Positions 8,332 to 17,005 of a stretch of DNA of 64,000 bases are shown here, piece by piece (position 1 is the first letter of the stretch; every line of letters starts with the position of its first letter). The stretch comes from Rhizobium sp. CCGE531 (GTDB lineage: Bacteria; Pseudomonadota; Alphaproteobacteria; Rhizobiales; Rhizobiaceae), in the NCBI RefSeq assembly GCF_003627795.1, contig NZ_CP032685.1, positions 992,001 through 1,056,000 on the forward strand, in the 5' to 3' direction. A model generated the notes under the pieces. The model made no database searches, was not told the DNA's origin, and saw only the letters and a list, made by a program, of their open reading frames with translations. A program made the translations under genes and the position numbers.

Positions 8332-9783
8332 TCACCGTTTTCCGCGCCAGCCCTTGTCCGCCACCACGACCGAGGGAGGGATGGAGCCGATCTCCAGCCG
8401 CACACAGAAGCCTTGGCCGGTGTCGGGGAATAAAACTCTTCCACCGTGGATCTCGGCCGCCTTCTTGACCAGATTCAGTCCCAGGCCAGCTCCGGAGGAA
8501 CTGGCATTGATGCGGCGAAATGGCTCAAAGACACGATCGCGCTCCGCCAGCGGTATGCCTGGACCTTCGTCGCAGACGTCGATCGTGCCGGCTGCACCGA
8601 CCCGAACGACAATCGAACCTTTTCCTCCCGCATGATCGATCGCATTTCGGATCAGGTTGACGACCGCCATCTCGATCGTCGAGGTCTGGATCACAAACAC
8701 CGCTTCCTCGGGGCTCGGCTCGAAGTCGAAATCGTAGCCGGCATCCATCGCAATCGGTGCAAGATCGGCGGCGATGTTCTCGACCACGATATTCAGATCT
8801 TTCTTCTCCGCGCGCAGCTCGACCGCGCCGATGGCCTGCATTTCCAGAAGTTGATGCGCCACGCGGGAGAGGCGGTCGATATCGTCCCGAAGCTGATGGC
8901 TCACCTCGGCCTCGGGGAGAAGATCGGCCCGCGTCCGCGCAATCGCAATCGGCGTTCTCAGCTCATGCGCGGCGTCGGCGAGGAAGCGATTGTGCCTCTT
9001 ATAGCCTTCATCCAGCTTCGAAAGCGCATGGTTGAACGCGTCCACCAGCGGGATGATCTCGGTCGGAACCTTCGAACGCTCAAGCCGGGCTGAGCGCGTA
9101 TCGAAATCGATCGCCTGCGCCTGTGTTGCCGTTTCCACGAGGCCGCTCAGCGACCGGCCGACGGCGCGTGGTGTGACGAGCAGCGTTGCGATACCAGTGA
9201 GCGCCAGTATGGGAAACACACCGATGAAGATGACGAATGCCAGGGCCGGCAAGACACTCAACCAGTGGATTTCGCCATGCGGACCCTTGGCGACCTCGAC
9301 ACGCATATTGATCCACACATTGAGGCCGTCACTGTCAAAGCCTCGTTCGGTGGCCGCCATGATCTGCAGCTTGCCAACCGAGGTATCCCGGTTCTCGACC
9401 GTGGCATGCGCACCGTTGCCCGCTTCCACCCTCGCCCGATCGATCGTCCGGGGAAAGCCTTCCTTGAGAGCGGCTGTCGGTATCTCTCCATATTGAAGGA
9501 GAAGCCCCTTGTCGTCCCGGACGGTGAACCAGAGCTCCGGATAGCGCCGCTTCAGCTCGACGACCTCTTGAGTCTCGGCCACCTGCAGCTGCCCGTCATC
9601 GTCCCTTGTAACCTGTTGCGCGACGACGCGGACGGCCTCTTCGTTGGCATCCTCCAGCTCCGGATTGATGATCCAGATCCAGCCAACGAGAAGAACGAAG
9701 AAGAGAACGAGGATAAAGGCCTGCAGGGCGATGAGGCGCTTTATCAGCCCCCAACGCAACGACCGGCCGCGCTCTGTCTTCAT
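8332..9783 (-). CDS. Sensor histidine kinase of a two-component system
   Basis: A 483-residue inner-membrane kinase. TM1 is at about residues 14-38, a periplasmic sensor of about 135 residues follows, TM2 is at about 174-203, then a HAMP-like linker. The phosphoacceptor His is at about 273 in FLADAAHELRTPIAIARTR. The ATPase domain shows the N box VVNLIRNAIDHAGG, G1 DEGPGIP and G2 GAGLGLNLVKKA. Its start overlaps the response-regulator stop by four bases (ATGA), so the pair is translationally coupled. The layout resembles QseC/TctE-type kinases, but the signal is not identifiable. Confidence 0.92.
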   Translation of the reverse strand: MKTERGRSLRWGLIKRLIALQAFILVLFFVLLVGWIWIINPELEDANEEAVRVVAQQVTRDDDGQLQVAETQEVVELKRRYPELWFTVRDDKGLLLQYGEIPTAALKEGFPRTIDRARVEAGNGAHATVENRDTSVGKLQIMAATERGFDSDGLNVWINMRVEVAKGPHGEIHWLSVLPALAFVIFIGVFPILALTGIATLLVTPRAVGRSLSGLVETATQAQAIDFDTRSARLERSKVPTEIIPLVDAFNHALSKLDEGYKRHNRFLADAAHELRTPIAIARTRADLLPEAEVSHQLRDDIDRLSRVAHQLLEMQAIGAVELRAEKKDLNIVVENIAADLAPIAMDAGYDFDFEPSPEEAVFVIQTSTIEMAVVNLIRNAIDHAGGKGSIVVRVGAAGTIDVCDEGPGIPLAERDRVFEPFRRINASSSGAGLGLNLVKKAAEIHGGRVLFPDTGQGFCVRLEIGSIPPSVVVADKGWRGKR

Positions 9784-10454
9784 GCCTTCGTCCGGACGAG
9801 ATAGCCAATGTTTCGAACGGCTCTTATCTCGACCGTGGCTTCGGCCAGCAGGAGCTTCTTTCGGATTCGCGAGATGTGCGCGTCCAAGGCATTCGATCCG
9901 ATTTCGTCCTCCAATGCATAAACCGCCTCGACGAGGTTCGGCCTCGTGACGATACGGTTCGGACGGCGCATCAGCGCCTCCAGCACCAGGTATTCGCGCC
10001 GGGGAAATTCGACAAGCGACCCGGCAATGGAGATTTCATTGCTTCGCGGATCGACGCTCAGATTGCCGAAGCTCAGATATCTGTCGGAAAGCGTGGGGCC
10101 GCGTCTTTGCAGAGCTCGCAGGCGGGCGAGCAATTCCTCGATTGCGAAAGGCTTGGCAAGATAGTCGTCGGCACCGCTATCAAGTCCGTCCACGCGATGG
10201 TCGACCGTGCCGAGAGCGGTCAAAACAAGGATCGGCACGGGGTGCCGGCGTTGACGAAGCGCAGCAACAAGATCGAGGCCCTCGCCATCCGGCAGGCGAC
10301 GGTCCAGGACTAGGACATCATAGGTGCCGACGCGGGCCATGGCCTCGGCATCCGCAATCGTCCGGACGTGATCGGCGAGCACATCGCGGCGCCTCAATGC
10401 CTCGAGCAGCGCTCGAGCCATTTCGGGCTCATCCTCAAGAAGCAAGATTCGCAA
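9780..10454 (-). CDS. OmpR/PhoB-family response regulator
   Basis: A 224-residue regulator. The receiver domain is residues 1-115 with phosphoacceptor Asp at about 51 (VLVLDRRLPDG), Thr in VLTALG and Lys in YLAKPFAIEEL. The C-terminal winged helix ends VRNIGYLVRTKA. TTG 10454 was chosen because it gives the family start (RILLLEDEP) and a strong purine-rich GGGGGGAAAG lies upstream; an upstream in-frame TTG at 10508 would add 18 residues. Cotranscribed with the downstream histidine kinase. Targets are unknown. Confidence 0.9.
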   Translation of the reverse strand: MRILLLEDEPEMARALLEALRRRDVLADHVRTIADAEAMARVGTYDVLVLDRRLPDGEGLDLVAALRQRRHPVPILVLTALGTVDHRVDGLDSGADDYLAKPFAIEELLARLRALQRRGPTLSDRYLSFGNLSVDPRSNEISIAGSLVEFPRREYLVLEALMRRPNRIVTRPNLVEAVYALEDEIGSNALDAHISRIRKKLLLAEATVEIRAVRNIGYLVRTKA

Positions 10455-10599
10455 TGACTTTCCCCCCAAAGAACGGCGCTTGCCATCCTTTGCCCCACTG
10501 ACAGCCAAAGATTGCAGCTACATTACACGCGGATTTAAGAAGTGGTACTGGGTTGCGCCGGTTGTTACAGGCGGCGGGACATGGCCGAGACGTCTGTCG

Positions 10600-10944
10600 C
10601 TAACTTTCCAGCAAGCGCGCCAGCATCCGCCTGATGTGATCCTGGCCGCCAAAGAAAATCGCGGCGACGACGATGGTCCGACGTTCCTCGATCGGCAGAA
10701 ACCAGACGGCAGCCTTGTCTCGCCGCATGAAGCGAATACCGGGATGGATATCCGATCGCAACATTCCGATGTAAGGCGTCTCGACCAGCCGATCGATCGC
10801 CAGACGAAGCTCGCGAATACGGTCGGCGCCACGCTCCAGCGCTTCCTCGGGCGCATCTCCGAGGTCGAGATAGACGGCGAACAGATGATCGAAGATCAGC
10901 TCGAAATCGCGATCCGCCTCTCTTGAATATTCAAGGTTCCACAC
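10600..10944 (-). CDS. parE: ParE/RelE-superfamily toxin
   Basis: A 114-residue toxin of the ParE type. It has the N-terminal SREADRDFELIFDHLF, the central DRIRELRLAIDRLVETPYIG, and RFMRRDKAAVWFLPIEERR before the final strand with IFFGGQDHIRRMLARL. ParE toxins inhibit DNA gyrase and are held in check by the cognate antitoxin. It overlaps the upstream antitoxin by 14 bases, the usual order (antitoxin first). Action on gyrase is inferred from family membership. Confidence 0.82.
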   Translation of the reverse strand: MWNLEYSREADRDFELIFDHLFAVYLDLGDAPEEALERGADRIRELRLAIDRLVETPYIGMLRSDIHPGIRFMRRDKAAVWFLPIEERRTIVVAAIFFGGQDHIRRMLARLLES

Positions 10945-11206
10945 GAAGAGCTCGCCGCTTCCGCTCGATCATGCTTTCGATCCGCTCTTCCATGTCCGTT
11001 ACAGAGATTTTCGGCCCATCGACCCGGCGCTGGATGAGCGCGCGGAGCGCCTCCGTCTCTGCCGCCTCCGCCTCGGTTTTTTGCCGAAGCAGCTCCAGGC
11101 CCTGTTGGAGGACGGAACTCAAGCTGGAATAGCGTCCCGCCTCGACGAGCGAGCGGGCAAATGCATCCTGCTGATCGGTCAACGATATCGACGACTTGAC
11201 GCTCAC
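10931..11206 (-). CDS. parD: ParD-family antitoxin
   Basis: A 91-residue antitoxin. The N-terminus (SVKSSISLTDQQDAFARSLV) is a ribbon-helix-helix DNA-binding domain with the ParD signature GRYSSLSSVLQQGLELLRQK; the C-terminal half is charged and helical, suited to wrapping the toxin. It lies first in a two-gene operon with ParE and should repress it. The short upstream space (11207-11287) probably holds the promoter and operator. Confidence 0.85.
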   Translation of the reverse strand: MSVKSSISLTDQQDAFARSLVEAGRYSSLSSVLQQGLELLRQKTEAEAAETEALRALIQRRVDGPKISVTDMEERIESMIERKRRALRVEP

Positions 11207-11287
11207 TGGCTATCTCCTTCAAGCGTTAAAGTGCTACCCAGTCGCACATATGTCAAGGCGTCGCATCAAGACGACCTCGGGCCGAGG

Positions 11288-11980
11288 TTACTGCCGGCGC
11301 TTCGCAGTGTCGTTGACGCCGCCCAGATCCGGCGCAATCCCATAACTCATATTCTTCATCTGCTGGATGACGCGCGCCATCTCCTCGTCATCGAGAATGG
11401 GGGGTTCGCCGAGCGTCAGTGCCTGAACATAAAGGCGCGACAGGGTTTCGACTTCGATGGCGAGCGCAAGCGCGGCCGCCGGCGTCTTGCCGAGCGAGAT
11501 CTGTCCATGCTGACCAAGCAGGCAGGCAAGCCTGTCCTGCAGTGCCTCGATCGCCGCATCCGAAAGGGCTTGCGTGCCGAAGGTGGCATAGCGCGCGCAG
11601 CGGATCGTCGTGCCTCCCGCGACACCGGTCATATAGTGGAAGCTCGGGATGGTCTTGTGGTGCACGGCAAGCGTGGTCGCGTAGACCGAATGGCAATGGA
11701 GAACGCAGTCGATATCCTGGCGGGAGGCAAGGATATCGCGATGAAAGCGCCATTCCGACGACGGCCGGCGTTCACCCTCGTAACTGCCGTCAAAATACAT
11801 CTGCACCAGATCCTTCGGCTGCATCATGTCATAGGGAAGAGACGTGGGCGTGATCAGGAAGCCCTTGGGATTGCGCACCGACATGTTGCCGGCCGTTCCC
11901 TGATTGATGCCGGACGCGTTCATCCGGCGGCAGATCGCTACCATTTCCTCGCGCTGGGCGTTGTCGTCATGTGTCGTCAC
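11288..11980 (-). CDS. Class II aldolase/adducin-family protein (FucA-like)
   Basis: A 230-residue zinc aldolase of the L-fuculose-phosphate/ribulose-phosphate 4-epimerase family. The catalytic Glu is at residue 76 (SSEWRFHRD) and the zinc ligands His95 and His97 (CVLHCHSVYAT) and His158 (LLGQHGQISLG) are all present, at the spacing known for FucA. It would cleave a ketose 1-phosphate into dihydroxyacetone phosphate and an aldehyde. It is the last gene of the sugar operon, overlapping the kinase stop by four bases. The sugar is unknown; FucA, RhaD-like and OtnC-type members share these residues. Confidence 0.82.
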   Translation of the reverse strand: MTTHDDNAQREEMVAICRRMNASGINQGTAGNMSVRNPKGFLITPTSLPYDMMQPKDLVQMYFDGSYEGERRPSSEWRFHRDILASRQDIDCVLHCHSVYATTLAVHHKTIPSFHYMTGVAGGTTIRCARYATFGTQALSDAAIEALQDRLACLLGQHGQISLGKTPAAALALAIEVETLSRLYVQALTLGEPPILDDEEMARVIQQMKNMSYGIAPDLGGVNDTAKRRQ

Positions 11981-13365
11981 GATATTTGCTCCATGGTCTT
12001 GATCAGCGCCTGCCAGCGGCGCTGATAGGATGAAAGTTCGGGAAAGTCGGAAATATCCGGCGCCTCGGCTGCCAGCGGCGCGGGCGAAATGCGCTTTTCA
12101 TGGGCAGCGAGCATGGCAGCGCCTGTCGCCGTGCCCGTCGTGCTGCGGCTCACAAGCACCCGCCGGTCGGGCAAGAGCGCCGCAACGGCGGCGCCATAGA
12201 GAGGATCGACGACAAAATTCCCGTCGAGCACCACTGTTCCCGCAGCAGGCAGATCCCGGATGCAGTCTGCCGTCAGCAACGCCGAATAGAGCACGGCGAG
12301 CGTGAAGCGGACGTCTCCTTCGTCTGCAAGCGGACCCTCCAGGCGGCCATGGTGCGCCGTGCCGGGAAAGAGCCCGTCGTCCGAGCCGAAGGTCGGCAGC
12401 GCAAAGGTGCCAGAGGTAACGATCCTCCGCAGTGCCTGCAACGAGGCCGGTCCCGGAGCCTTTGCGGCGACGGCGGAAAATTCACGCCCGCCCATGGTCA
12501 ACATGCCGGGCATAGGATTGCCGAACACATCGGCATTACAGGAATGACCGGGCAGCTCGATATCGAAATCGACACCCAGGCAGTCCGTGAGCGCAACGAT
12601 CCACGTGCCCGTCGAAATCACTATGAAATCGGAGAGGTCGGCCGCCTGGTAACGGTAGAAGTTCGCCGAGGAGTCGTGCACGCCGCACAGGATACGCGTC
12701 GTTGCCTTCAGGCCGCTGCGCCCCGCAAGCTCCGGCTTCAAAAACCCAAGCGTTTCCCAGGCCCGCCGCATCGGCGGCATCAGGCGCTGCCAGCCGCGGC
12801 TTGCAACGAGTGCGGCCGGCCGCCCGTCGGCCGAGGCCCAAAGATGCGATTGCGCCGCCAGGCTCGTGACCTCGCTGGACAGGACCCCTGACAGGCGGAA
12901 AGCCCAATATTGCGGGGTGGCGAGATAGGCGCTGGCAGCCGCGAATGTCTCCGGCCAGTGCATTTCCTGCCAGAGCATTTGCCGCGCGAGATGCGCCGCG
13001 CCCAACATGATGGCGCTGGCCCTTTCGCGATAGGGGCCAACGATCGCCCTGTAATAGGCGTCGACATCGGCGGGTATGGGCTGCTCGTAGTCGATCATCG
13101 GCATTGCCGCACCTTGTCGATCGACCAGCACGCCTCCGGAACCATGCGCGCAGGTGACGATCGCGTCGATATCGTGGCGTTTTCCCAATGCGGCCAGACT
13201 ATCGATGAGCCAGTCTTCCAGCTCATCGAGGTCATGATGGCGATAGGGCGGCGCCTCCTTGACCCAGTTCGGCGTCAACAGCGTTTCGAGCACGCGACCG
13301 TCGTCGCTTGCCGCCGATAGCTTCACATTCGTCTTGCCGATGTCGAAAACCGCGACGATGCTCAT
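11977..13365 (-). CDS. FGGY-family carbohydrate kinase
   Basis: A 462-residue ASKHA-fold sugar kinase. The N-terminal phosphate-binding loop is VAVFDIGKTNVKLSA, and the second domain shows CGVHDSSANFYRYQAADL and ISTGTWIVALTDC. It resembles fuculokinase/rhamnulokinase-type enzymes. ATG 13365 overlaps the upstream permease by four bases (ATGA), so the longer open frame toward 14037 is not used. It would phosphorylate the ketose that the class II aldolase then splits. The substrate is undetermined; the DIGKTN start is unlike E. coli RhaB or FucK. Confidence 0.85.
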   Translation of the reverse strand: MSIVAVFDIGKTNVKLSAASDDGRVLETLLTPNWVKEAPPYRHHDLDELEDWLIDSLAALGKRHDIDAIVTCAHGSGGVLVDRQGAAMPMIDYEQPIPADVDAYYRAIVGPYRERASAIMLGAAHLARQMLWQEMHWPETFAAASAYLATPQYWAFRLSGVLSSEVTSLAAQSHLWASADGRPAALVASRGWQRLMPPMRRAWETLGFLKPELAGRSGLKATTRILCGVHDSSANFYRYQAADLSDFIVISTGTWIVALTDCLGVDFDIELPGHSCNADVFGNPMPGMLTMGGREFSAVAAKAPGPASLQALRRIVTSGTFALPTFGSDDGLFPGTAHHGRLEGPLADEGDVRFTLAVLYSALLTADCIRDLPAAGTVVLDGNFVVDPLYGAAVAALLPDRRVLVSRSTTGTATGAAMLAAHEKRISPAPLAAEAPDISDFPELSSYQRRWQALIKTMEQIS

Positions 13366-14420
13366 TTCGGACCGAGAAAACGTGTTGGCAGCAGCCCCAT
13401 GAGATAGGGCCGCGCCGTCTGAACCATGGCGACGAAGATGAGAATGCCACCCCATATCGCGACCGTCAGATAGTTGCTGAGGCCGAACTGGTTGAAGCCC
13501 GAGGATATCACCTGCAGGATCGCGAGCGCCAGCATCAGGCCGCCGGCCGTGCCGAAGCCGCCGAACGGATCGACGCCGCCGAGCACGGCCGCAAGGATGG
13601 TCACCAGCAGATAGGATTGCGCATAATCCGCGCTGGCCGAATTGAACGTCGCCAGCATGACCAGGGCGGCGAAGAAGCAGATCACGCTCGACATGACGTA
13701 GACGCCGACCAGCACCCGGCGCGTGTCGATCGCCGAATAACGCGCCGCCTCGATATTGGAGCCGATCATGGCGCAGGCGACGCCGAAGGCGGTGCGCCGC
13801 AATATGAGGCTGACGATGACGGCGACGACGATCAGCAGCAGAAAGATCATCGGCACGCCGACCATGGTGGTCGTGCCGATACGGCTGAAGCCGTCCGGTA
13901 TGCCTGACAGTGCCATGCCGCGCGTGAGATAGATGCTGATGCCGTCGATCAGCGACTTCGTGCCGAGCGTGATCAGGATCGGATGGACGCCGGTATAGGC
14001 AATGAGCAGGCCGGTAACGAAGCCGATGAGCAGGCACAATACGAGACCGGCAACAAGCGCCAGAGCGATCACGGCAATTGCCGTCCCGGTGCCGCTAGCA
14101 GGCGGGATCAGGCTCTGCATGGTGAAGGCCATCAGCAGCGCGCACTGGTTCGTCGTCGCGATGATCGCCAGATTGAGGCCGCCCGTTATCAGCGGCGCCA
14201 TCATTGCCAGAGACAGAAGTCCGAGCAGCGGCATCTGGTACATGAAGGATTGCAGCGTGCCGATCGAAGCGAAATTCGGAATGAACAGGGAAAAGCCGGC
14301 GACCAGAAGAATCAGCAGGATGACGAGACCCATGTGAGCGCCTGGAACGCCCGTCCGCATACGCGCCATCAGGTCGGCAAGGCTGCTGTTGATGTTATAG
14401 AGAACTGGAGGTTCAGCCAT
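13362..14420 (-). CDS. ABC sugar transporter permease (RbsC-like), second copy
   Basis: A 352-residue permease of the CUT2 (ribose-type) class with about nine to ten hydrophobic helices. Family landmarks include PLLGLLSLAMMAPLITGGLN, AYTGVHPILITLGTKSLIDG and AILQVISSGFNQFGLSNYL. It pairs with the neighbouring permease to form a heterodimeric channel. It overlaps both neighbours by a few bases, consistent with translational coupling in one operon. The substrate follows that of the cluster and is unknown. Confidence 0.88.
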   Translation of the reverse strand: MAEPPVLYNINSSLADLMARMRTGVPGAHMGLVILLILLVAGFSLFIPNFASIGTLQSFMYQMPLLGLLSLAMMAPLITGGLNLAIIATTNQCALLMAFTMQSLIPPASGTGTAIAVIALALVAGLVLCLLIGFVTGLLIAYTGVHPILITLGTKSLIDGISIYLTRGMALSGIPDGFSRIGTTTMVGVPMIFLLLIVVAVIVSLILRRTAFGVACAMIGSNIEAARYSAIDTRRVLVGVYVMSSVICFFAALVMLATFNSASADYAQSYLLVTILAAVLGGVDPFGGFGTAGGLMLALAILQVISSGFNQFGLSNYLTVAIWGGILIFVAMVQTARPYLMGLLPTRFLGPK

Positions 14421-15447
14421 TGGACGGCGCTCCTGCGATGATGCGGTGGCGGCGGCCCGGACGCGAGCTGATCACGGTGATCGAGGTCGAGACCAGAATG
14501 GTGATGCCGATGACGATCTGGAAGAAATAGGAGGAGACGCCAAGCAGGTTGAGCCCGTTCTGCAGGACGGCCAGCAGCACGATGCCGAGCAGCACGCCGG
14601 GCACGGTGCCGATGCCACCCGTCAGGCTGGCGCCGCCGAGCACCGCGGCGGACAATACCGCAAGTTCGGTATTGTACATGGCATTGGGCACGCTTTCGCC
14701 GACCCGGTGCGCTTGCAGCAGGCCGGCTACCGCCGCCATCAGTCCGAGATAGCCGTAGGCGACGAATTGCAGCCGGCCGATATTCATGCCGATGCGCCGT
14801 GCGGCCTCGCCATTCCCGCCCATGGCATAGAGCTGGCGCCCGACGGAAGACCTCTTCATCCACGCCCAGGTGAACAGCGTCACCACCACCATGGCGACAA
14901 TCGGCAGCGTCACGCGGACGATATCACCCGACGCCGTCTCCATGCGCCAGAAGACGATGCGGTTCGTCCACCAGTCCGGCAAGGTGTAGATCGATTTGCC
15001 GCCCGAGAAATACATCAGCAACGAGAAGCTGACGCTCATCATGGCGATCGTGGCGATGATCGATGTGATGCGCACATAGTGGACCAGCAGCGCATTCAGG
15101 CAGCCGAGGCCAACGCCGATCGCCAGGCCGCAGACGATGACGGCGGGTGCGGAAAATCCGAACTGCGTTGCCAGCAGTGCCGCGCAATATTGCGCCACGG
15201 AGGCGGTTGCCGCGAAGGAGATGTCGATGCCGCCCGAAACCAGCACGACGAAAAGGCCCATCGCCATAATCGCCTGCACGGAATAGGTTTCGAGCAGATC
15301 GATGATATTGGCGAGCGTCAGGAAGTCTCGCGCCGTCAGCGAGAAAACGAGCACCACCAGAGCGATGACGGCCAGCAGCCATGTTTCGGGGCGTCGCTTC
15401 AATTGCGCCACGAAGGATGATCCGGCCGTCTTGCTGTGCTCATGCAT
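14413..15447 (-). CDS. ABC sugar transporter permease (RbsC-like), first copy
   Basis: A 344-residue CUT2 permease. The segment MGLFVVLVSGGIDISFAATA is the strongly conserved RbsC-family motif, followed by ITSIIATIAMMSVSFSLLMY and GGASLTGGIGTVPGVLLGIV. About nine membrane helices are visible. It overlaps the ATPase stop and the next permease start by eight bases each, so the three genes are co-translated. Two permeases in one operon is typical of rhamnose- and autoinducer-2-type importers. Confidence 0.88.
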   Translation of the reverse strand: MHEHSKTAGSSFVAQLKRRPETWLLAVIALVVLVFSLTARDFLTLANIIDLLETYSVQAIMAMGLFVVLVSGGIDISFAATASVAQYCAALLATQFGFSAPAVIVCGLAIGVGLGCLNALLVHYVRITSIIATIAMMSVSFSLLMYFSGGKSIYTLPDWWTNRIVFWRMETASGDIVRVTLPIVAMVVVTLFTWAWMKRSSVGRQLYAMGGNGEAARRIGMNIGRLQFVAYGYLGLMAAVAGLLQAHRVGESVPNAMYNTELAVLSAAVLGGASLTGGIGTVPGVLLGIVLLAVLQNGLNLLGVSSYFFQIVIGITILVSTSITVISSRPGRRHRIIAGAPSNG

Positions 15448-16933
15448 AGATGCGTTCCTTCATATCGGCCTCGCTGACGTTCCCGGGCACCGCCTCGCCG
15501 ACAATGCGGCCGGCGCGCATGTGCAGAATGCGGTCGCAAGTGGCAAACAGCTCAGACACTTCGTCGGAGATGAGAATGATGGCGACGCCCTGGCGGGCCA
15601 GATCGGCCACCACGTCGTAAATGCCCTGCTTGTTCTTGATGTCGACGCCGACGGTCGGGGAATCGAGGATCAGAACCTTCGGCCGCGTGGCGAGCCATTT
15701 CGCCAAAACGACCCGCTGCTGATTGCCGCCGGAAAGCGTCTGCACGGCACGATCGGCGGAGGGGACCTTAATGGCGAGCCGTTTTACCCAATCTTCGGCA
15801 AGCTGCCTGCGTGTCTTGTCGGGAATAAGCCCCAGCCGGCTTGCCATGCCCCGCATGACGGCGAGCATGATGTTGTCGCCGATCGACTGTTGCAGAATGA
15901 CGCCGAGGCTCAGGCGATCCTCGGAGACATAGGCGATGCCGGCACGCACCGCGTCACGATTGGAGCGGAGCGAAAGCTGCCGGCCATCGAGGCGGATGCT
16001 GCCGCTTTCGGCACGATGCATGCCAAACAGCGTCAAGGCCAGTTCGGTGCGGCCCGATCCCAACAATCCGGAGATGCCCAGAACCTCTCCACGATGCAGG
16101 GTGAAATTGATGTCGGCGAACTCGCCGCGACGCGACAGACCGCCGACCTCGAGAACGGGCGCGGCCTCGCCCATATCGCGGGCGACGATCGCATGATCGA
16201 TATCGAGCCCGGTCATCAGATGCGCGATCTTCTTCTCGCTCATCTGATCGGCAGGCCACGTGCCGACCTTGCGGCCGTCGCGCATCACGGTGACGCGTTC
16301 GGCGATCTCGACCACCTCATCGAGCCGGTGGGAAACGAAGACGACGGCAATGCCGTCCGCCTTGAGCCGTCCGACGATCCCCAGCAGACGGTCGACCTCC
16401 GCGCGCGTCAACGACGCCGTCGGCTCATCCATGAAGATCAGCCGCGCCTCGGCTGCCAGGCCGCGCGCAATGGCGACGATCTGACGCTCGGCCACCGAGA
16501 GATCGGAGACCACGAGATCGAGATCGAGCGCAAAGCCGAGCCTTGCTAGGACGGTGCTGGCCTTCTCGCGCATCTGCTTCCAGTTGACCGCTTTCACGAG
16601 CCGGTCGAGATGGCTCTCGACGGCGATGTTTTCGACAACGGACAGATTGGGAAAGAGGGACAGGTCCTGAAAGATCACCTGGATTCCCAAAGCCTTGGCA
16701 CCGGCTGGATCCAGCGGAAGAACCGGCTTGCCCTCGATCTCGATCATGCCTGCCGTGGGCGGATGCACGCCAGCCACGGTCTTGATGAGTGTCGACTTGC
16801 CGCAGCCGTTTTCACCAACAAGGCAATGGATTTCGCCGGGCCGCACGTCCCAATCGATCTCCTCCAATGCGCGCACGCCGCCGAACCGCTTGGACAGTCC
16901 GGTCAATCGCAGAAACGGAATATCGTCGCTCAT
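15440..16933 (-). CDS. ABC sugar transporter ATP-binding protein (RbsA/MglA-like, two ABC domains)
   Basis: A 497-residue CUT2 ATPase with tandem nucleotide-binding domains. The first has Walker A GENGCGKSTLIK, signature LSVAERQIVAIARGL and Walker B RLIFMDEPTASL. The second has the degenerate Walker A GLLGSGRTELAL usual in RbsA proteins, with LSGGNQQRVVLAKWLA and VLILDSPTVGVD. It energises import through the two adjacent permeases. A hairpin in the 72-base gap before it probably lowers expression relative to the binding protein. Confidence 0.9.
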   Translation of the reverse strand: MSDDIPFLRLTGLSKRFGGVRALEEIDWDVRPGEIHCLVGENGCGKSTLIKTVAGVHPPTAGMIEIEGKPVLPLDPAGAKALGIQVIFQDLSLFPNLSVVENIAVESHLDRLVKAVNWKQMREKASTVLARLGFALDLDLVVSDLSVAERQIVAIARGLAAEARLIFMDEPTASLTRAEVDRLLGIVGRLKADGIAVVFVSHRLDEVVEIAERVTVMRDGRKVGTWPADQMSEKKIAHLMTGLDIDHAIVARDMGEAAPVLEVGGLSRRGEFADINFTLHRGEVLGISGLLGSGRTELALTLFGMHRAESGSIRLDGRQLSLRSNRDAVRAGIAYVSEDRLSLGVILQQSIGDNIMLAVMRGMASRLGLIPDKTRRQLAEDWVKRLAIKVPSADRAVQTLSGGNQQRVVLAKWLATRPKVLILDSPTVGVDIKNKQGIYDVVADLARQGVAIILISDEVSELFATCDRILHMRAGRIVGEAVPGNVSEADMKERIYA

Positions 16934-16959
16934 CGATCCACTCCGATTGAGGCAGGGCG

Positions 16960-16992
16960 GCCGGCGGCGGCATTTGCGCCAACCGCCGGCCC
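16960..16992 (-). promoter_or_regulatory. Intercistronic hairpin after the binding-protein gene
   Basis: GGCCGGCGG (16960-16968) and CCGCCGGCC (16984-16992) form a perfect 9-bp GC-rich stem with a 15-base loop. It lies between the binding-protein stop and the ATPase start. Such structures commonly protect the upstream message from 3' decay or cause partial termination, giving excess binding protein. No U-tract follows, so full termination is unlikely. Confidence 0.6.
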
Positions 16993-17005
16993 TCGGGAGG
17001 AACGC

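Noticed and set aside
13366..14037. Upstream extension of the FGGY kinase frame
   Set aside because: The frame is open but overlaps the permease completely; the conserved kinase start at 13365 overlaps the permease stop by four bases, as expected in the operon.
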